The notes beneath the pieces were generated by a model. It was not told the origin of the DNA. It did no database searches and worked only from the letters and a program-made list of their open reading frames with translations. Positions 7,424 to 15,477 of a stretch of DNA of 64,000 nucleotides are shown piece by piece. The position numbers were made by a program, and so were the translations under genes. Each line of letters starts with the position of its first letter. Position 1 is the first letter of the stretch. Source of the DNA: Vineibacter terrae (GTDB lineage: Bacteria; Pseudomonadota; Alphaproteobacteria; Reyranellales; Reyranellaceae); assembly GCF_008039615.1 (NCBI RefSeq), contig NZ_VDUZ01000038.1, positions 31,301 through 95,300 on the forward strand. Direction: 5' to 3'.

Positions 7424-8932
7424 CTATGCCTGCAGATCGATCACATCGCCGGCCATCTCGCGCACCAGGTGGCGTTGAACCTTCTCGGTCTCGGTCTTCG
7501 GGATGCGCGTCACGAATTGGACATACCGCGGCAACATGAAATCCGGGATCTTGCCGGCCAGGAATGCCCGTACCCCGGCTGCGGCGATCGGCGAGGAAAC
7601 CACCAGCACGGCCTTGATTTCCTCACCGAATATCGGATCGGCAATGCCCACGACCGCGGCATCCTCGACGCCCGGGCAGCGCAGCAGGGCAGTCTCGATC
7701 TCGACCGGGGAAACGTTCTCGCCCCCACGCCGGATGATCTCGCGCAGCCGGCCATGGAAGGTGAGGTAGCCATCCGCGTCGAGCGATCCGGCATCGCCGG
7801 TGTGGAACCAGAAATTCCGCGCCGCGGTCCAGGTGGCCTGGGGATCCTTGTAGTAGCCGGAGAGGATCACGAAGGGCGTGCGCGGCCGCACCGCGATCTC
7901 GCCGCGCGTGCCGGCCGGCACCGGCCGGTCGTCGGCGTCGACGATCCGCACCTCCATGTCGGGGCGGGCGAGGCCGCAGGTGCCGACGCGGCGCGCATCG
8001 TCGGTGTTGGCTGTCACCCAGCCGCCGATCTCGGTCATGCCGTAGAGCTCGTGGACCTGCACGCCGAACCGGCTCTCGATGGCCTGCCATGCCGCGACGG
8101 GCGCGCCGCCGCCGATGCAGCGGCGCAGCCCATGGTCGTGATGCACACCCGTGAGCCGGCTCGCGAGCATGGCGAGCACCGTCCCGACATAGGTGAAGCA
8201 GGTGCATCCGAACCGGCGCGCATCCCCGAAGAAGGACGACACGGAAAAGCGCGGCCGCAGCACGATGGCGCAGCCCACCGTCAGGGCCGACATCACCGCG
8301 TACATCTGCGGGTTGGCGTGAAACAGCGGCAGGAAGACCATGATCCGGTCATCGGGCGTGAGCTGCAGCAGGCGCGCCGTGTGCTCGCCGCAGGCCAGGT
8401 AGGCGCGGTGGCTGTTGACGACGCCCTTGGGCCGGCCGGTCGTCCCCGACGTGTAGATGATGGCGCATGCATCACCCTCATGCCCGTCATGGCCGGCAGC
8501 CGCTTCGCCGGCGCGCGCCGCGGCGAACAGATCGTCCTCGCCGTCGAACGCCAGCACCTGGCGGCCGGCCAGGACCGGCGCGATATCGTCCTGCCGTGCC
8601 GCCAGGATCGCGCGCTCGATCAGGACCACCTTGGCATCGCTGTGCTCGATGCCGTGGCGCAGCCCGTCACCGACCAGGCCGGTGTTGAGCGAGACCATCA
8701 CGGCGCCGCGATGGGCGATGGCGAACCATGCGATCAGGAAGGCCGGCCGGTTGGAGCAGATCAGCGCCACGTGATCGCCGGCGCCGACGCCGTGCGCGGC
8801 CAGGACCTGGGCATAGCCGCGCGACAGTGCGTGCACGTCCTGCCATGTCAGCGTCAGCGTGTCGGTGATGACGGCAGCGCGATGCCCGCTGCGGCTCGCC
8901 GTCCGCGCCAGGCAGGCGCTCAACGTCGTCAC
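7424..8932 (-). CDS. acyl-CoA synthetase (AMP-forming ligase)
   Basis: An ANL-superfamily adenylate-forming ligase of 502 residues that would activate a carboxylic acid to its CoA thioester with ATP. The P-loop YTSGTTGRPKG is at 160-170, the ELYGMTE (A5) block at 295-301, and the C-terminal domain carries GRLREIIRRGGENVSPVEIE and a final PKTETEKVQRH where the catalytic Lys is expected (Glu replaces the usual Gly before Lys). The start ATG overlaps the stop of the acyl-CoA dehydrogenase by 4 nt (ATGA), so the two are translationally coupled. The substrate cannot be read from sequence. The neighbouring binding proteins and dehydrogenases suggest an imported organic acid. It is cytoplasmic. Confidence 0.9.
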   Translation of the reverse strand: MTTLSACLARTASRSGHRAAVITDTLTLTWQDVHALSRGYAQVLAAHGVGAGDHVALICSNRPAFLIAWFAIAHRGAVMVSLNTGLVGDGLRHGIEHSDAKVVLIERAILAARQDDIAPVLAGRQVLAFDGEDDLFAAARAGEAAAGHDGHEGDACAIIYTSGTTGRPKGVVNSHRAYLACGEHTARLLQLTPDDRIMVFLPLFHANPQMYAVMSALTVGCAIVLRPRFSVSSFFGDARRFGCTCFTYVGTVLAMLASRLTGVHHDHGLRRCIGGGAPVAAWQAIESRFGVQVHELYGMTEIGGWVTANTDDARRVGTCGLARPDMEVRIVDADDRPVPAGTRGEIAVRPRTPFVILSGYYKDPQATWTAARNFWFHTGDAGSLDADGYLTFHGRLREIIRRGGENVSPVEIETALLRCPGVEDAAVVGIADPIFGEEIKAVLVVSSPIAAAGVRAFLAGKIPDFMLPRYVQFVTRIPKTETEKVQRHLVREMAGDVIDLQA

Positions 8933-10122
8933 GCGCGTCGCGCCCCCGGCGCCGCCGTGAGGCCGGCGGCCGCCAGCAGGAATTTCGCGGCCGTGTTCTT
9001 GAGCACCTCGGACGAGCCGCCGGCGATCTCATAGGCCTTGGCATCGCGCAGGTAGCGGCCGAAGGGCGCGTTCTCCATCACGCCGTAGGCGCCGCACACC
9101 TGCACCGCCCGGGCCGCCACGTCCGTTGCCACCGCCGATGCCTTGAGCTTGGCTTCGCTCGACCAGCGCGCGATCTGCTCGTGGCGGTCAAGCGCCGTGC
9201 ACGCCCGGTAGATCAGCAGGCGGGCGGCGTCGATCTCCGACAGCATGTCGGCGAAGTACCACTGGATGCCCTGGAACTGCAGCACCCGCTGGTCGAAGGC
9301 CACGCGGTCGCGGGCGAAGGTCAGGGCGCCCTCGAACGCGGCGCGGGCGATTCCGATGCTGATGGCGGCGGCCATCGTGCGGGAGTAGTCGAGCACCGTC
9401 ACCGCCTGGCGCACGCCCTTGCCTTCCTCGCCGATGAGGTGGTCCAGCGGCACCCGCACGTCGGCGAACACCACGTTCATGTGCGGGCCGTTGCGCAGCC
9501 CGAACGTCGCCGAATTGGGGCCCTTGTAGATCGACAGGCCCTTGGCGTCGCGCGGCACCGCGAACACGCTCACGCCGATGTCGGTCTGCGCCAGGATGAC
9601 GAAGAACTCGGCGGCGGAGCCGGATGTGATGAAGTGCTTCTCGCCGGTGATCACCCAATCGTCGCCGTCGCGCCTGGCCTTGGTGTCGAGCTGGCGGATG
9701 TCGCTGCCATGGCCGGCCTCGGTCAGGGCATAGGAGGAAAGCAGGCCCTCGGCGAAGGCGGGCAGGTAGCGCGCCTTCAGGCTGTCGCGGCCGAAGCGGC
9801 CGATCATGGTCTGCGCCTGCAGGATGGTGATCAGCGACACGCCGACCGCGGCGCTCGCGACGGACAGCTCCTCGCACACCGTCGCGGCATGAGCGTAGCC
9901 GAGCCCCTGGCCACCATGCTGGCGGTCGAGGACCACGGTGCTCAGCCCGGCCTTCGCCAGGCCTTTCATGATCTCCACGGGATAGATGTCGTCGCGGTCG
10001 ATGCGCTCGGCGTGCGGCGCCACGTGGCTGGCGACATGGCGCCGCACGCCGGCGGCATAGTCTTCATCGACGAAGGGGGACCACAGGGTTTCCTTCAGCC
10101 GATCCGGGGACGCGTCGGGCAT
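8929..10122 (-). CDS. acyl-CoA dehydrogenase
   Basis: An FAD-dependent acyl-CoA dehydrogenase of 397 residues. I prefer the ATG at 10122 because GAGGAAG lies upstream; the ATG at 10137 has no SD. The N-terminal helical domain is followed by the beta-domain motif YALTEAGHGSDIRQLDT and ITGEKHFITSG, and the C-terminal helical domain ends with YEIAGGSSEVLKNTAAKFLL. It would introduce the alpha,beta double bond into an acyl-CoA made by the ligase whose gene overlaps it by 4 nt, passing electrons to ETF. The gene order ligase-dehydrogenase next to an importer receptor is typical of beta-oxidation modules for specialised acids. Chain length or ring preference is unknown. Confidence 0.9.
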   Translation of the reverse strand: MPDASPDRLKETLWSPFVDEDYAAGVRRHVASHVAPHAERIDRDDIYPVEIMKGLAKAGLSTVVLDRQHGGQGLGYAHAATVCEELSVASAAVGVSLITILQAQTMIGRFGRDSLKARYLPAFAEGLLSSYALTEAGHGSDIRQLDTKARRDGDDWVITGEKHFITSGSAAEFFVILAQTDIGVSVFAVPRDAKGLSIYKGPNSATFGLRNGPHMNVVFADVRVPLDHLIGEEGKGVRQAVTVLDYSRTMAAAISIGIARAAFEGALTFARDRVAFDQRVLQFQGIQWYFADMLSEIDAARLLIYRACTALDRHEQIARWSSEAKLKASAVATDVAARAVQVCGAYGVMENAPFGRYLRDAKAYEIAGGSSEVLKNTAAKFLLAAAGLTAAPGARRA

Positions 10123-10171
10123 CGCAGGCTTCCTCATCGTCGGGGAGCAGGGCGCAGGACAGGAGAGGCCG

Positions 10172-11404
10172 TCACCTGGCGACGACGTGCGCGCACTTGC
10201 TCTCCGAGAGCGGCGCGAAAGCCTGGTCGCCTGGGATGGTCGCGCGCAGGCTCAGCAGATCCCACGGCTCCTTGGAGTCGGCCGGCGCCTTGACCTTGAA
10301 GCTGTAGAGGTCGTGCACCATCAGCCCGTCGTCGCGGATGTAGCCGCTTTGCGTGAACATGTCGCGCACCGGCGTGGCGCGCATCTGGCGGACGACCGTC
10401 TGCGCGTCGACCGTGCTGGCCGCCTTCACCGCCTTGAGGTAGTGCAGCGTCGCCGAGTAGAGGCCGGCCTGCACCATGGTCGGCATCTTGCCATGGCGCT
10501 CGAAGAAGCGGCGCGACCAGGTGCGGCTGGCCTCGTTGAGGTCCCAGTAGAAGGCGGACGTCATGTACATGCCCTGGGCGAGCGGCAGGCCCAGGCTGTG
10601 CACGTCGGTGATGAACAGCAGCGCCGCGGCCAGCGTCTGCTGCCTCTGGATGCCGAACTCCCTGGCCTGCTTGATCGTGTTGATGGCATCGGCGCCGGCA
10701 TTGGCGAGGCCAACGACCTTGGCGCCCGACGACTGGGCCGTCAGCAGCTGCGAGGCGAAGTCGGTCGTGGCGGCGGGAGGATGCTTGGCCGAGCCCAGCA
10801 CCTTGCCGCCGGCGGCCCGCACGCCAGCCGTGGCGCCTTCCTCCATCGACCGTCCGCCGGCGTAGTCGGCAGTGATGAAGAACCACGTGCTGCCACCCTC
10901 GCGCGTGACGATCTCGGCCGTCGAGCGGCCGACCGCGAAGGTGTTGTATGTCCAGTGCAGCACCGTCTTCTGGCAGTCCTCGCTGGTCAGGCTCGGCTGT
11001 CCGGACGACGTCATCAGGATCACCTTGTCGTAGACCGGCGCGAGCTTGGAGACAGCCAGCGCCACCGACGCGCCGGTGACGTCGGTGATCATGTCGACGC
11101 CGTCCTGGTCGAACCAGCGCCGGGCGATGTTGGACGCCACGTCGGCCTTGTTCTGGTGATCGGCGGAATAGAGCTTGATCTTGAAGGAGGGCTTCTCCGC
11201 CGCCTCGAAATCCTCGATCGCCATCCGCGCGGCGATGACGGAGCCGGCGCCGACGAGATCGGAATAGGCGCTTGCCATGTCGGTCAGCACGCCGATCCGC
11301 ACCTCGTCCTTCATCGAGGGCTTCTGCGCCGCCGCGGAAAAAGCGGCGAGCAAGCCCACCGTCGCCATGCCGGCAAACATCGCCAGCTTCCGCCGTCCTG
11401 CCAT
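10172..11404 (-). CDS. LIV-type ABC transporter substrate-binding protein, copy 5 (divergent)
   Basis: A fifth binding protein of the same family, 410 residues from the ATG at 11404, 8 nt after GGAGG. Another ATG at 11410 is too close to that SD. The signal peptide is MAGRRKLAMFAGMATVGLLAAFSAAA. It is clearly more distant than the four tandem copies: the N-terminus reads DEVRIGVLTDMASAYSDLVGAGSV and it keeps the signature blocks ARRWFDQDGVDMITDVTGASVAL and FYWDLNEASRTWSRRFFERHGKMPT. It is divergently transcribed from the second CoA ligase and shares a 199-nt control region containing a perfect palindrome. It is probably the receptor belonging to the regulated acyl-CoA block on the other strand. 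Confidence 0.9.
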   Translation of the reverse strand: MAGRRKLAMFAGMATVGLLAAFSAAAQKPSMKDEVRIGVLTDMASAYSDLVGAGSVIAARMAIEDFEAAEKPSFKIKLYSADHQNKADVASNIARRWFDQDGVDMITDVTGASVALAVSKLAPVYDKVILMTSSGQPSLTSEDCQKTVLHWTYNTFAVGRSTAEIVTREGGSTWFFITADYAGGRSMEEGATAGVRAAGGKVLGSAKHPPAATTDFASQLLTAQSSGAKVVGLANAGADAINTIKQAREFGIQRQQTLAAALLFITDVHSLGLPLAQGMYMTSAFYWDLNEASRTWSRRFFERHGKMPTMVQAGLYSATLHYLKAVKAASTVDAQTVVRQMRATPVRDMFTQSGYIRDDGLMVHDLYSFKVKAPADSKEPWDLLSLRATIPGDQAFAPLSESKCAHVVAR

Positions 11405-11510
11405 GCTCATTTCCTCCGGATCGCGCCAGATCGCGTCGATGAAGCCGCCTCGAGCGGCCGGCTTCTTGCCTGCAAACGTCATGCAATCGGGGAAGCGAGT
11501 CAACACTAAA

Positions 11511-11531
11511 TGAAAATCGGTTCAATTTTCA
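11511..11531. promoter_or_regulatory. candidate operator, 21-bp palindrome in divergent promoter region
   Basis: TGAAAAT and ATTTTCA form perfect 7-bp arms around a 7-bp spacer, in an AT-rich patch between the start of binding-protein copy 5 and the start of the second CoA ligase. A palindrome of this size at a divergent promoter is what a TetR-family dimer would bind. The TetR gene at 14355 lies at the end of this operon, so autoregulation is plausible but inferred. Confidence 0.5.
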
Positions 11532-11603
11532 AAATGATATTGACCTCGATGCCATACCGGGCATAGTCGTGCGCGAAAGATGCCGAGGGAGGGCAACAGC
11601 ACC

Positions 11604-13163
11604 ATGGGCTTGACGCGCGCTCTGCACCGCGCCGTGCAGGTGAACGGCAATGGCGCCGCGACGATTGCCGGCGCACGCGTGCAAAGCTGGCGCGCCTTCA
11701 CGGATCGCGTGGCGCGTCTGGCAGGTGCCTTGCAGGCGCGAGGTGCCGGCCGCGGCGCGCGCGTGGCGATGCTGGCCCGCAACAGCGACCGCTATCTCGA
11801 GTATTACTACGCGACGTTCTGGGCCGGCGGCATCGCGGTGCCGATCAACACGCGTTGGGCAGTCCCGGAGATGGTGTTCGCGCTCGACGATGCAGGCGCC
11901 GAGATCCTGATCGTCGACCATCATTTCCAGCACCTCGTGCCCGAGATCGCACAAGCCGCGCCGCGCCTGCGGACGATCGTGTTCTGCGGCGACGGGCAGG
12001 GGCCGGCCGGCGCTCTGGCGTGGGAGGAGATGGCCGCGCACGGCGACCCGATCGACGATGCCGACGGCGACTGGGACGAGGTTGCCGGCATCTTCTATAC
12101 CGGCGGCACGACCGGGCGTTCCAAAGGCGTGATGCTGAGCCACGGCAACCTGTTCACCAACAGCATGGCGGAGGCGATCTGGCTCAATCTGCGCCAGCGC
12201 TCGTCCTACCTGCACGCGGCGCCCAGCTTCCACCTGGCCGACGCGGCTGCCGGCTTTGCCACCACCGCGGTGGCGGGATGCCATCTCTTCGTCGACGCCT
12301 TCGACCCGTCGGCAGTTCTGGACGTGATCCGGGCGCGCGGCGCGACGCACCTGCTGCTCGTGCCCACCATGATCCAGATGCTGCTGGAGCATCCGGCGTT
12401 CGTGGCCGACGACATGCGGTCGGTCGAGACGATCTTCTATGGCGGCTCGCCGATGTCGGAGGCGCTGCTGGCGCGCGCCATCTGGGCCTTTCCCAACGCC
12501 GCCCTGGTCCAGGCCTACGGCATGACCGAGACCACCGCGATCGCCACCGTCCTGGAGCCCGGCTACCACACCCTGGCCGGCCCGCTGGCCGGCCGCCTGA
12601 ACTCGGTCGGCCGCGCCGCCTCGCATGTCGAGGTCCAGGTCGTCGACGGCCGGGGTGCCGAGCACCCGCCCGGCGGCGTCGGCGAGATCGTCGTGCGCGG
12701 CCCCAACGTGATGAAGGGCTACTGGAACCTGCCCGACCTGACTGCTGCGACCGTCCGCAATGGCTGGATGCATACCGGCGATGCCGGCTACATGGATGCC
12801 GACGGCTTCCTTCATGTCGTCGACCGCCTGAAGGACATGATCATCTCGGGCGGCGAGAACGTCTATTCCGCCGAGGTGGAGAATGCGATCGCACAGCATC
12901 CGGGCGTGCGGCTGTGCGCCGTCATCGGCATTCCCGATGCCCGCTGGGGCGAGGCCGTCCACGCCGTTGTCTGGCCCACCGGGCCCGCCGCGGTCCGCGG
13001 CGAGGAGATCATCGCGCACTGCCGCAAGCTCATCGCGGGATACAAATGCCCGCGCAGCGTCGACGTCACCGACCGCCCGGTGCCCTTGTCGGCCGCCGGC
13101 AAGATCCTGAAGAACGTGCTGCGGGAGCCCTACTGGGACAGCCAGGGCAGGCAGGTCCATTGA
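11604..13163 (+). CDS. acyl-CoA synthetase (AMP-forming ligase)
   Basis: A second ANL-family ligase, 519 residues, starting at the ATG at 11604 behind GGGAGGG. The P-loop reads YTGGTTGRSKG (165-175), with Gly replacing the usual first Ser. The A5 block is QAYGMTE, and DRLKDMIISGGENVYSAEVE and PLSAAGKILKNVLRE mark the C-terminal domain with its catalytic Lys. The overall pattern is that of long- or medium-chain and aromatic acyl-CoA synthetases. It leads a probable operon: ligase, acyl-CoA dehydrogenase (26 nt later), TetR regulator, DUF35 protein and thiolase-like enzyme. Together these could take an acid through activation, dehydrogenation and chain cleavage. The substrate is unknown. Confidence 0.9.
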   Translation: MGLTRALHRAVQVNGNGAATIAGARVQSWRAFTDRVARLAGALQARGAGRGARVAMLARNSDRYLEYYYATFWAGGIAVPINTRWAVPEMVFALDDAGAEILIVDHHFQHLVPEIAQAAPRLRTIVFCGDGQGPAGALAWEEMAAHGDPIDDADGDWDEVAGIFYTGGTTGRSKGVMLSHGNLFTNSMAEAIWLNLRQRSSYLHAAPSFHLADAAAGFATTAVAGCHLFVDAFDPSAVLDVIRARGATHLLLVPTMIQMLLEHPAFVADDMRSVETIFYGGSPMSEALLARAIWAFPNAALVQAYGMTETTAIATVLEPGYHTLAGPLAGRLNSVGRAASHVEVQVVDGRGAEHPPGGVGEIVVRGPNVMKGYWNLPDLTAATVRNGWMHTGDAGYMDADGFLHVVDRLKDMIISGGENVYSAEVENAIAQHPGVRLCAVIGIPDARWGEAVHAVVWPTGPAAVRGEEIIAHCRKLIAGYKCPRSVDVTDRPVPLSAAGKILKNVLREPYWDSQGRQVH

Positions 13164-13189
13164 CAGCCGCATGACAAGGAGAGGCAGCA

Positions 13190-14350
13190 ATGAAACGGTC
13201 GATCTTTTCGGAAGAGCATGCCGCCTTCCGGTCCTCGGTCCGTCGGTTCTACCAGGAGCACATCACGCCGCATCGTGACCGGTTCGAGGAGCAGGGCTTC
13301 GTCGACCGCGAGGTGTGGCGCAAGGCAGGCGAGCTCGGCTTCCTGTGCACGACCATCCCGGAGGAATACGGCGGCGCCGGCGTCGACCGGCTGTATCCCG
13401 CCATCCTGATCGAGGAGCAGGGCCGCGCCGGCGACAGCGGCCCCGGCTTCTGGGTGCACTCCGACATCGCCGCTCCCTACATCCTCGCCTATGGCAGCGA
13501 GGCGCAGAAGCGGACGTGGCTGCGGCGCCTGGCCTCCGGCGAGGCGATCCTGGCGGTCGGCATGAGCGAGCCCGGCGCCGGCTCGGACCTGCAGGCGATC
13601 CGCACGCGCGCCGTGCGCGATGGCGACGAGTACGTCATCACCGGCTCCAAGACGTTCATCTCCAACGGCTGGAACGCCGATCTCATCGTGCTGGTGTGCA
13701 AGACGGACCCGAGCGCCGGCGCCAGGGGCATCTCGCTCATCCTGGTGGAGACCAATCGGCCCGGCTTCCGGCGCGGCAAGCTGCTGAAGAAGCTCGGTCT
13801 GCGTGCCCAGGATACCGCCGAGCTCTATTTCGACGATCTGAGGGTGCCGGCATCCAATCTCCTGGGCCAGGAAGGCGAGGGCTTCGGCTACCTCATGAAG
13901 CAGCTCGCCTGGGAGCGCATGCAGATGGCCATCCTGGCGCTGGCCGTGTGCGAGAAATCGATCGAGGACACGCTGGGCTACACCGGCGAGCGCCGCGTGT
14001 TCGGCAAGGCCGTGGCCGACTTCCAGAACACCCAGTTCCGGCTGGCCGAGCTCGCCACCGAGACCCAGGTGGGACGGGTTTTCGTCGATCACTGCCTGGA
14101 GCTGGTGGTGCGCGACGCGCTCGACCCCGTCACCGCGGCGATGGCGAAGTACTGGTGCACGGAGATGCAGGGGCGGGTGGTCGACGGCTGCCTGCAGCTC
14201 TATGGCGGATACGGCTTCATGTGGGACTATCCCATCGCGCGCGCCTATGCCGACGCGCGGGTGCAACGCATAGCCGGTGGGACCAACGAGATCATGAAGC
14301 AGATCATTGCCAAGGCGCTGCCGTCCATCGTCTCGGACTTCGAGGCCTGA
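13190..14350 (+). CDS. acyl-CoA dehydrogenase
   Basis: A 386-residue FAD acyl-CoA dehydrogenase with ATG behind AAGGAGAGGCAGCA. It shows the complete fold: N-terminal helices with LGFLCTTIPEEYGGAG, the beta-barrel with GMSEPGAGSDLQAI and ITGSKTFISNGWNADLIV, and the C-terminal helical domain with QLYGGYGFMWDYPIARAYAD and RIAGGTNEIMKQIIAKALP. It follows the CoA ligase by 26 nt and precedes the TetR gene by only 4 nt, so it is in the same operon. It would oxidise the acyl-CoA product of the ligase and reduce ETF in the cytoplasm. It resembles long-chain or generic FadE-like enzymes; the exact substrate is not readable. Confidence 0.92.
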   Translation: MKRSIFSEEHAAFRSSVRRFYQEHITPHRDRFEEQGFVDREVWRKAGELGFLCTTIPEEYGGAGVDRLYPAILIEEQGRAGDSGPGFWVHSDIAAPYILAYGSEAQKRTWLRRLASGEAILAVGMSEPGAGSDLQAIRTRAVRDGDEYVITGSKTFISNGWNADLIVLVCKTDPSAGARGISLILVETNRPGFRRGKLLKKLGLRAQDTAELYFDDLRVPASNLLGQEGEGFGYLMKQLAWERMQMAILALAVCEKSIEDTLGYTGERRVFGKAVADFQNTQFRLAELATETQVGRVFVDHCLELVVRDALDPVTAAMAKYWCTEMQGRVVDGCLQLYGGYGFMWDYPIARAYADARVQRIAGGTNEIMKQIIAKALPSIVSDFEA

Positions 14351-14354
14351 ACGG

Positions 14355-14990
14355 ATGACCACGCTCTCGACCGACGCCGTCAAGCGGCCGCGCCGCAAGC
14401 GCCGCACACGCGAGGAACGCGCCCGCGAGAACTGGGACGCGCTGATCAACGCCGCGGCCGAGATCGTGGGCACCGACGGCTACCAGGGGGCCAACATCGC
14501 GCAGGTCACGTCCCGGGCCGGCCTGGCGCTGGGCACGTTCTACCAGTACTTCGAGAGCCGGCAGGACCTGTTCGACAAGCTGCTGCCCGAGGTCGGCGGC
14601 CGGCTGCTGGGCGCGCTCGGGCAGGAGATCCAGGGCGCCAGCACCGCGGTCGAGGTCGAGGAGCGGGGCACGAAGGCCTATTTCGAATACGCCAAGGCAA
14701 ATCCGTCGACCCTGCGCGTCTTCACGGAGGCGCAGGTCTTCGCGCCGGCAGCCTACGAGCAGCACATGGCCAACGTGCTGAGCCACTATGCCGCCTCGCT
14801 GCGCGGCAGCAAGGGGCAGGGCGACTTCGCCAATTTTTCGGCCCGGGAGCTCGAGGTCCTGGCCCTGATCCTGATCGCGGCCCGCACGCTGCTGTACCAG
14901 CACTACAGCCGCCAGGGCGACGTCCCGGCCTGGGTGCTGCGCACCTACATGAAGATCATCCGGGCACTGGCCGGGATGCCGGCGTCGTAG
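14355..14990 (+). CDS. TetR-family transcriptional regulator
   Basis: A 211-residue repressor-type regulator. The ATG at 14355, 4 nt after the dehydrogenase stop, is preferred over an upstream overlapping start. After a basic N-terminal tail (RPRRKRRTREERAREN) comes the TetR helix-turn-helix at about 45-66, ANIAQVTSRAGLALGTFYQYF, which closely matches the family signature. The C-terminal ligand domain is all helical. Its position inside the ligase-dehydrogenase operon suggests it controls that operon and perhaps the divergent binding-protein gene, with an acyl-CoA or the free acid as inducer. The palindrome at 11511-11531 is a candidate operator. Confidence 0.9.
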   Translation: MTTLSTDAVKRPRRKRRTREERARENWDALINAAAEIVGTDGYQGANIAQVTSRAGLALGTFYQYFESRQDLFDKLLPEVGGRLLGALGQEIQGASTAVEVEERGTKAYFEYAKANPSTLRVFTEAQVFAPAAYEQHMANVLSHYAASLRGSKGQGDFANFSARELEVLALILIAARTLLYQHYSRQGDVPAWVLRTYMKIIRALAGMPAS

Positions 14991-15070
14991 CACCCCTGAT
15001 CCTCGCTGCGCTCGGATGTCGGACGCGCTGCGTGCAATCCCCTGACCATCACCAAGCATGGAGCATTGGC

Positions 15071-15475
15071 ATGAGCGAACCCGTCGTTCCGGTTCCAACG
15101 CCGGAGACGCGCCACTTCTGGGAGGGCACCGCTGCCGGCGAGCTGCGCCTGCAGCGCTGCGACGACTGCAGCAAGGCGTACTTCCCGCCACGGCCGTTCT
15201 GTCCCGCCTGCGCCTCGCGGCGCGTCTCGGTCTTCAAGAGCAGCGGCCGCGCGCGCTTGCACAGCTACGTCATCAGCCACCGCAACGCGCCGGGCTTCAC
15301 CGCGCCCTACGCGATCGCGCTGGTCGAGCTGGAGGAGGGCCCGCGCATGATGTCGAACATCGTCGACTGCCCGCAGACTCCTGAAGCATTGCGCCTGGAT
15401 ATGCCCCTGGCGGCGACGTTCCGGCAGGTCAGCGACACGATCTGGCTGCCGCAGTTCAAGCCCACGGAGATCTGA
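15071..15475 (+). CDS. DUF35 zinc-ribbon/OB-fold acyl-CoA-binding protein
   Basis: A 134-residue protein from the ATG at 15071 (GGAG 7 nt upstream). The N-terminal rubredoxin-like zinc ribbon has Cys30, Cys33, Cys44 and Cys47 in CDDCSKAYFPPRPFCPAC, followed by an OB fold (YVISHRNAPGFTAPYAIALV). DUF35 proteins are obligate partners of thiolase-like enzymes in archaeal HMG-CoA synthesis and in actinobacterial steroid side-chain degradation (Ltp2-DUF35 retro-aldolase). They shuttle or position the CoA substrate. The thiolase-like gene begins 3 nt after the stop here, so the pair is almost certainly one complex. Confidence 0.88.
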   Translation: MSEPVVPVPTPETRHFWEGTAAGELRLQRCDDCSKAYFPPRPFCPACASRRVSVFKSSGRARLHSYVISHRNAPGFTAPYAIALVELEEGPRMMSNIVDCPQTPEALRLDMPLAATFRQVSDTIWLPQFKPTEI

Positions 15476-15477
15476 CC

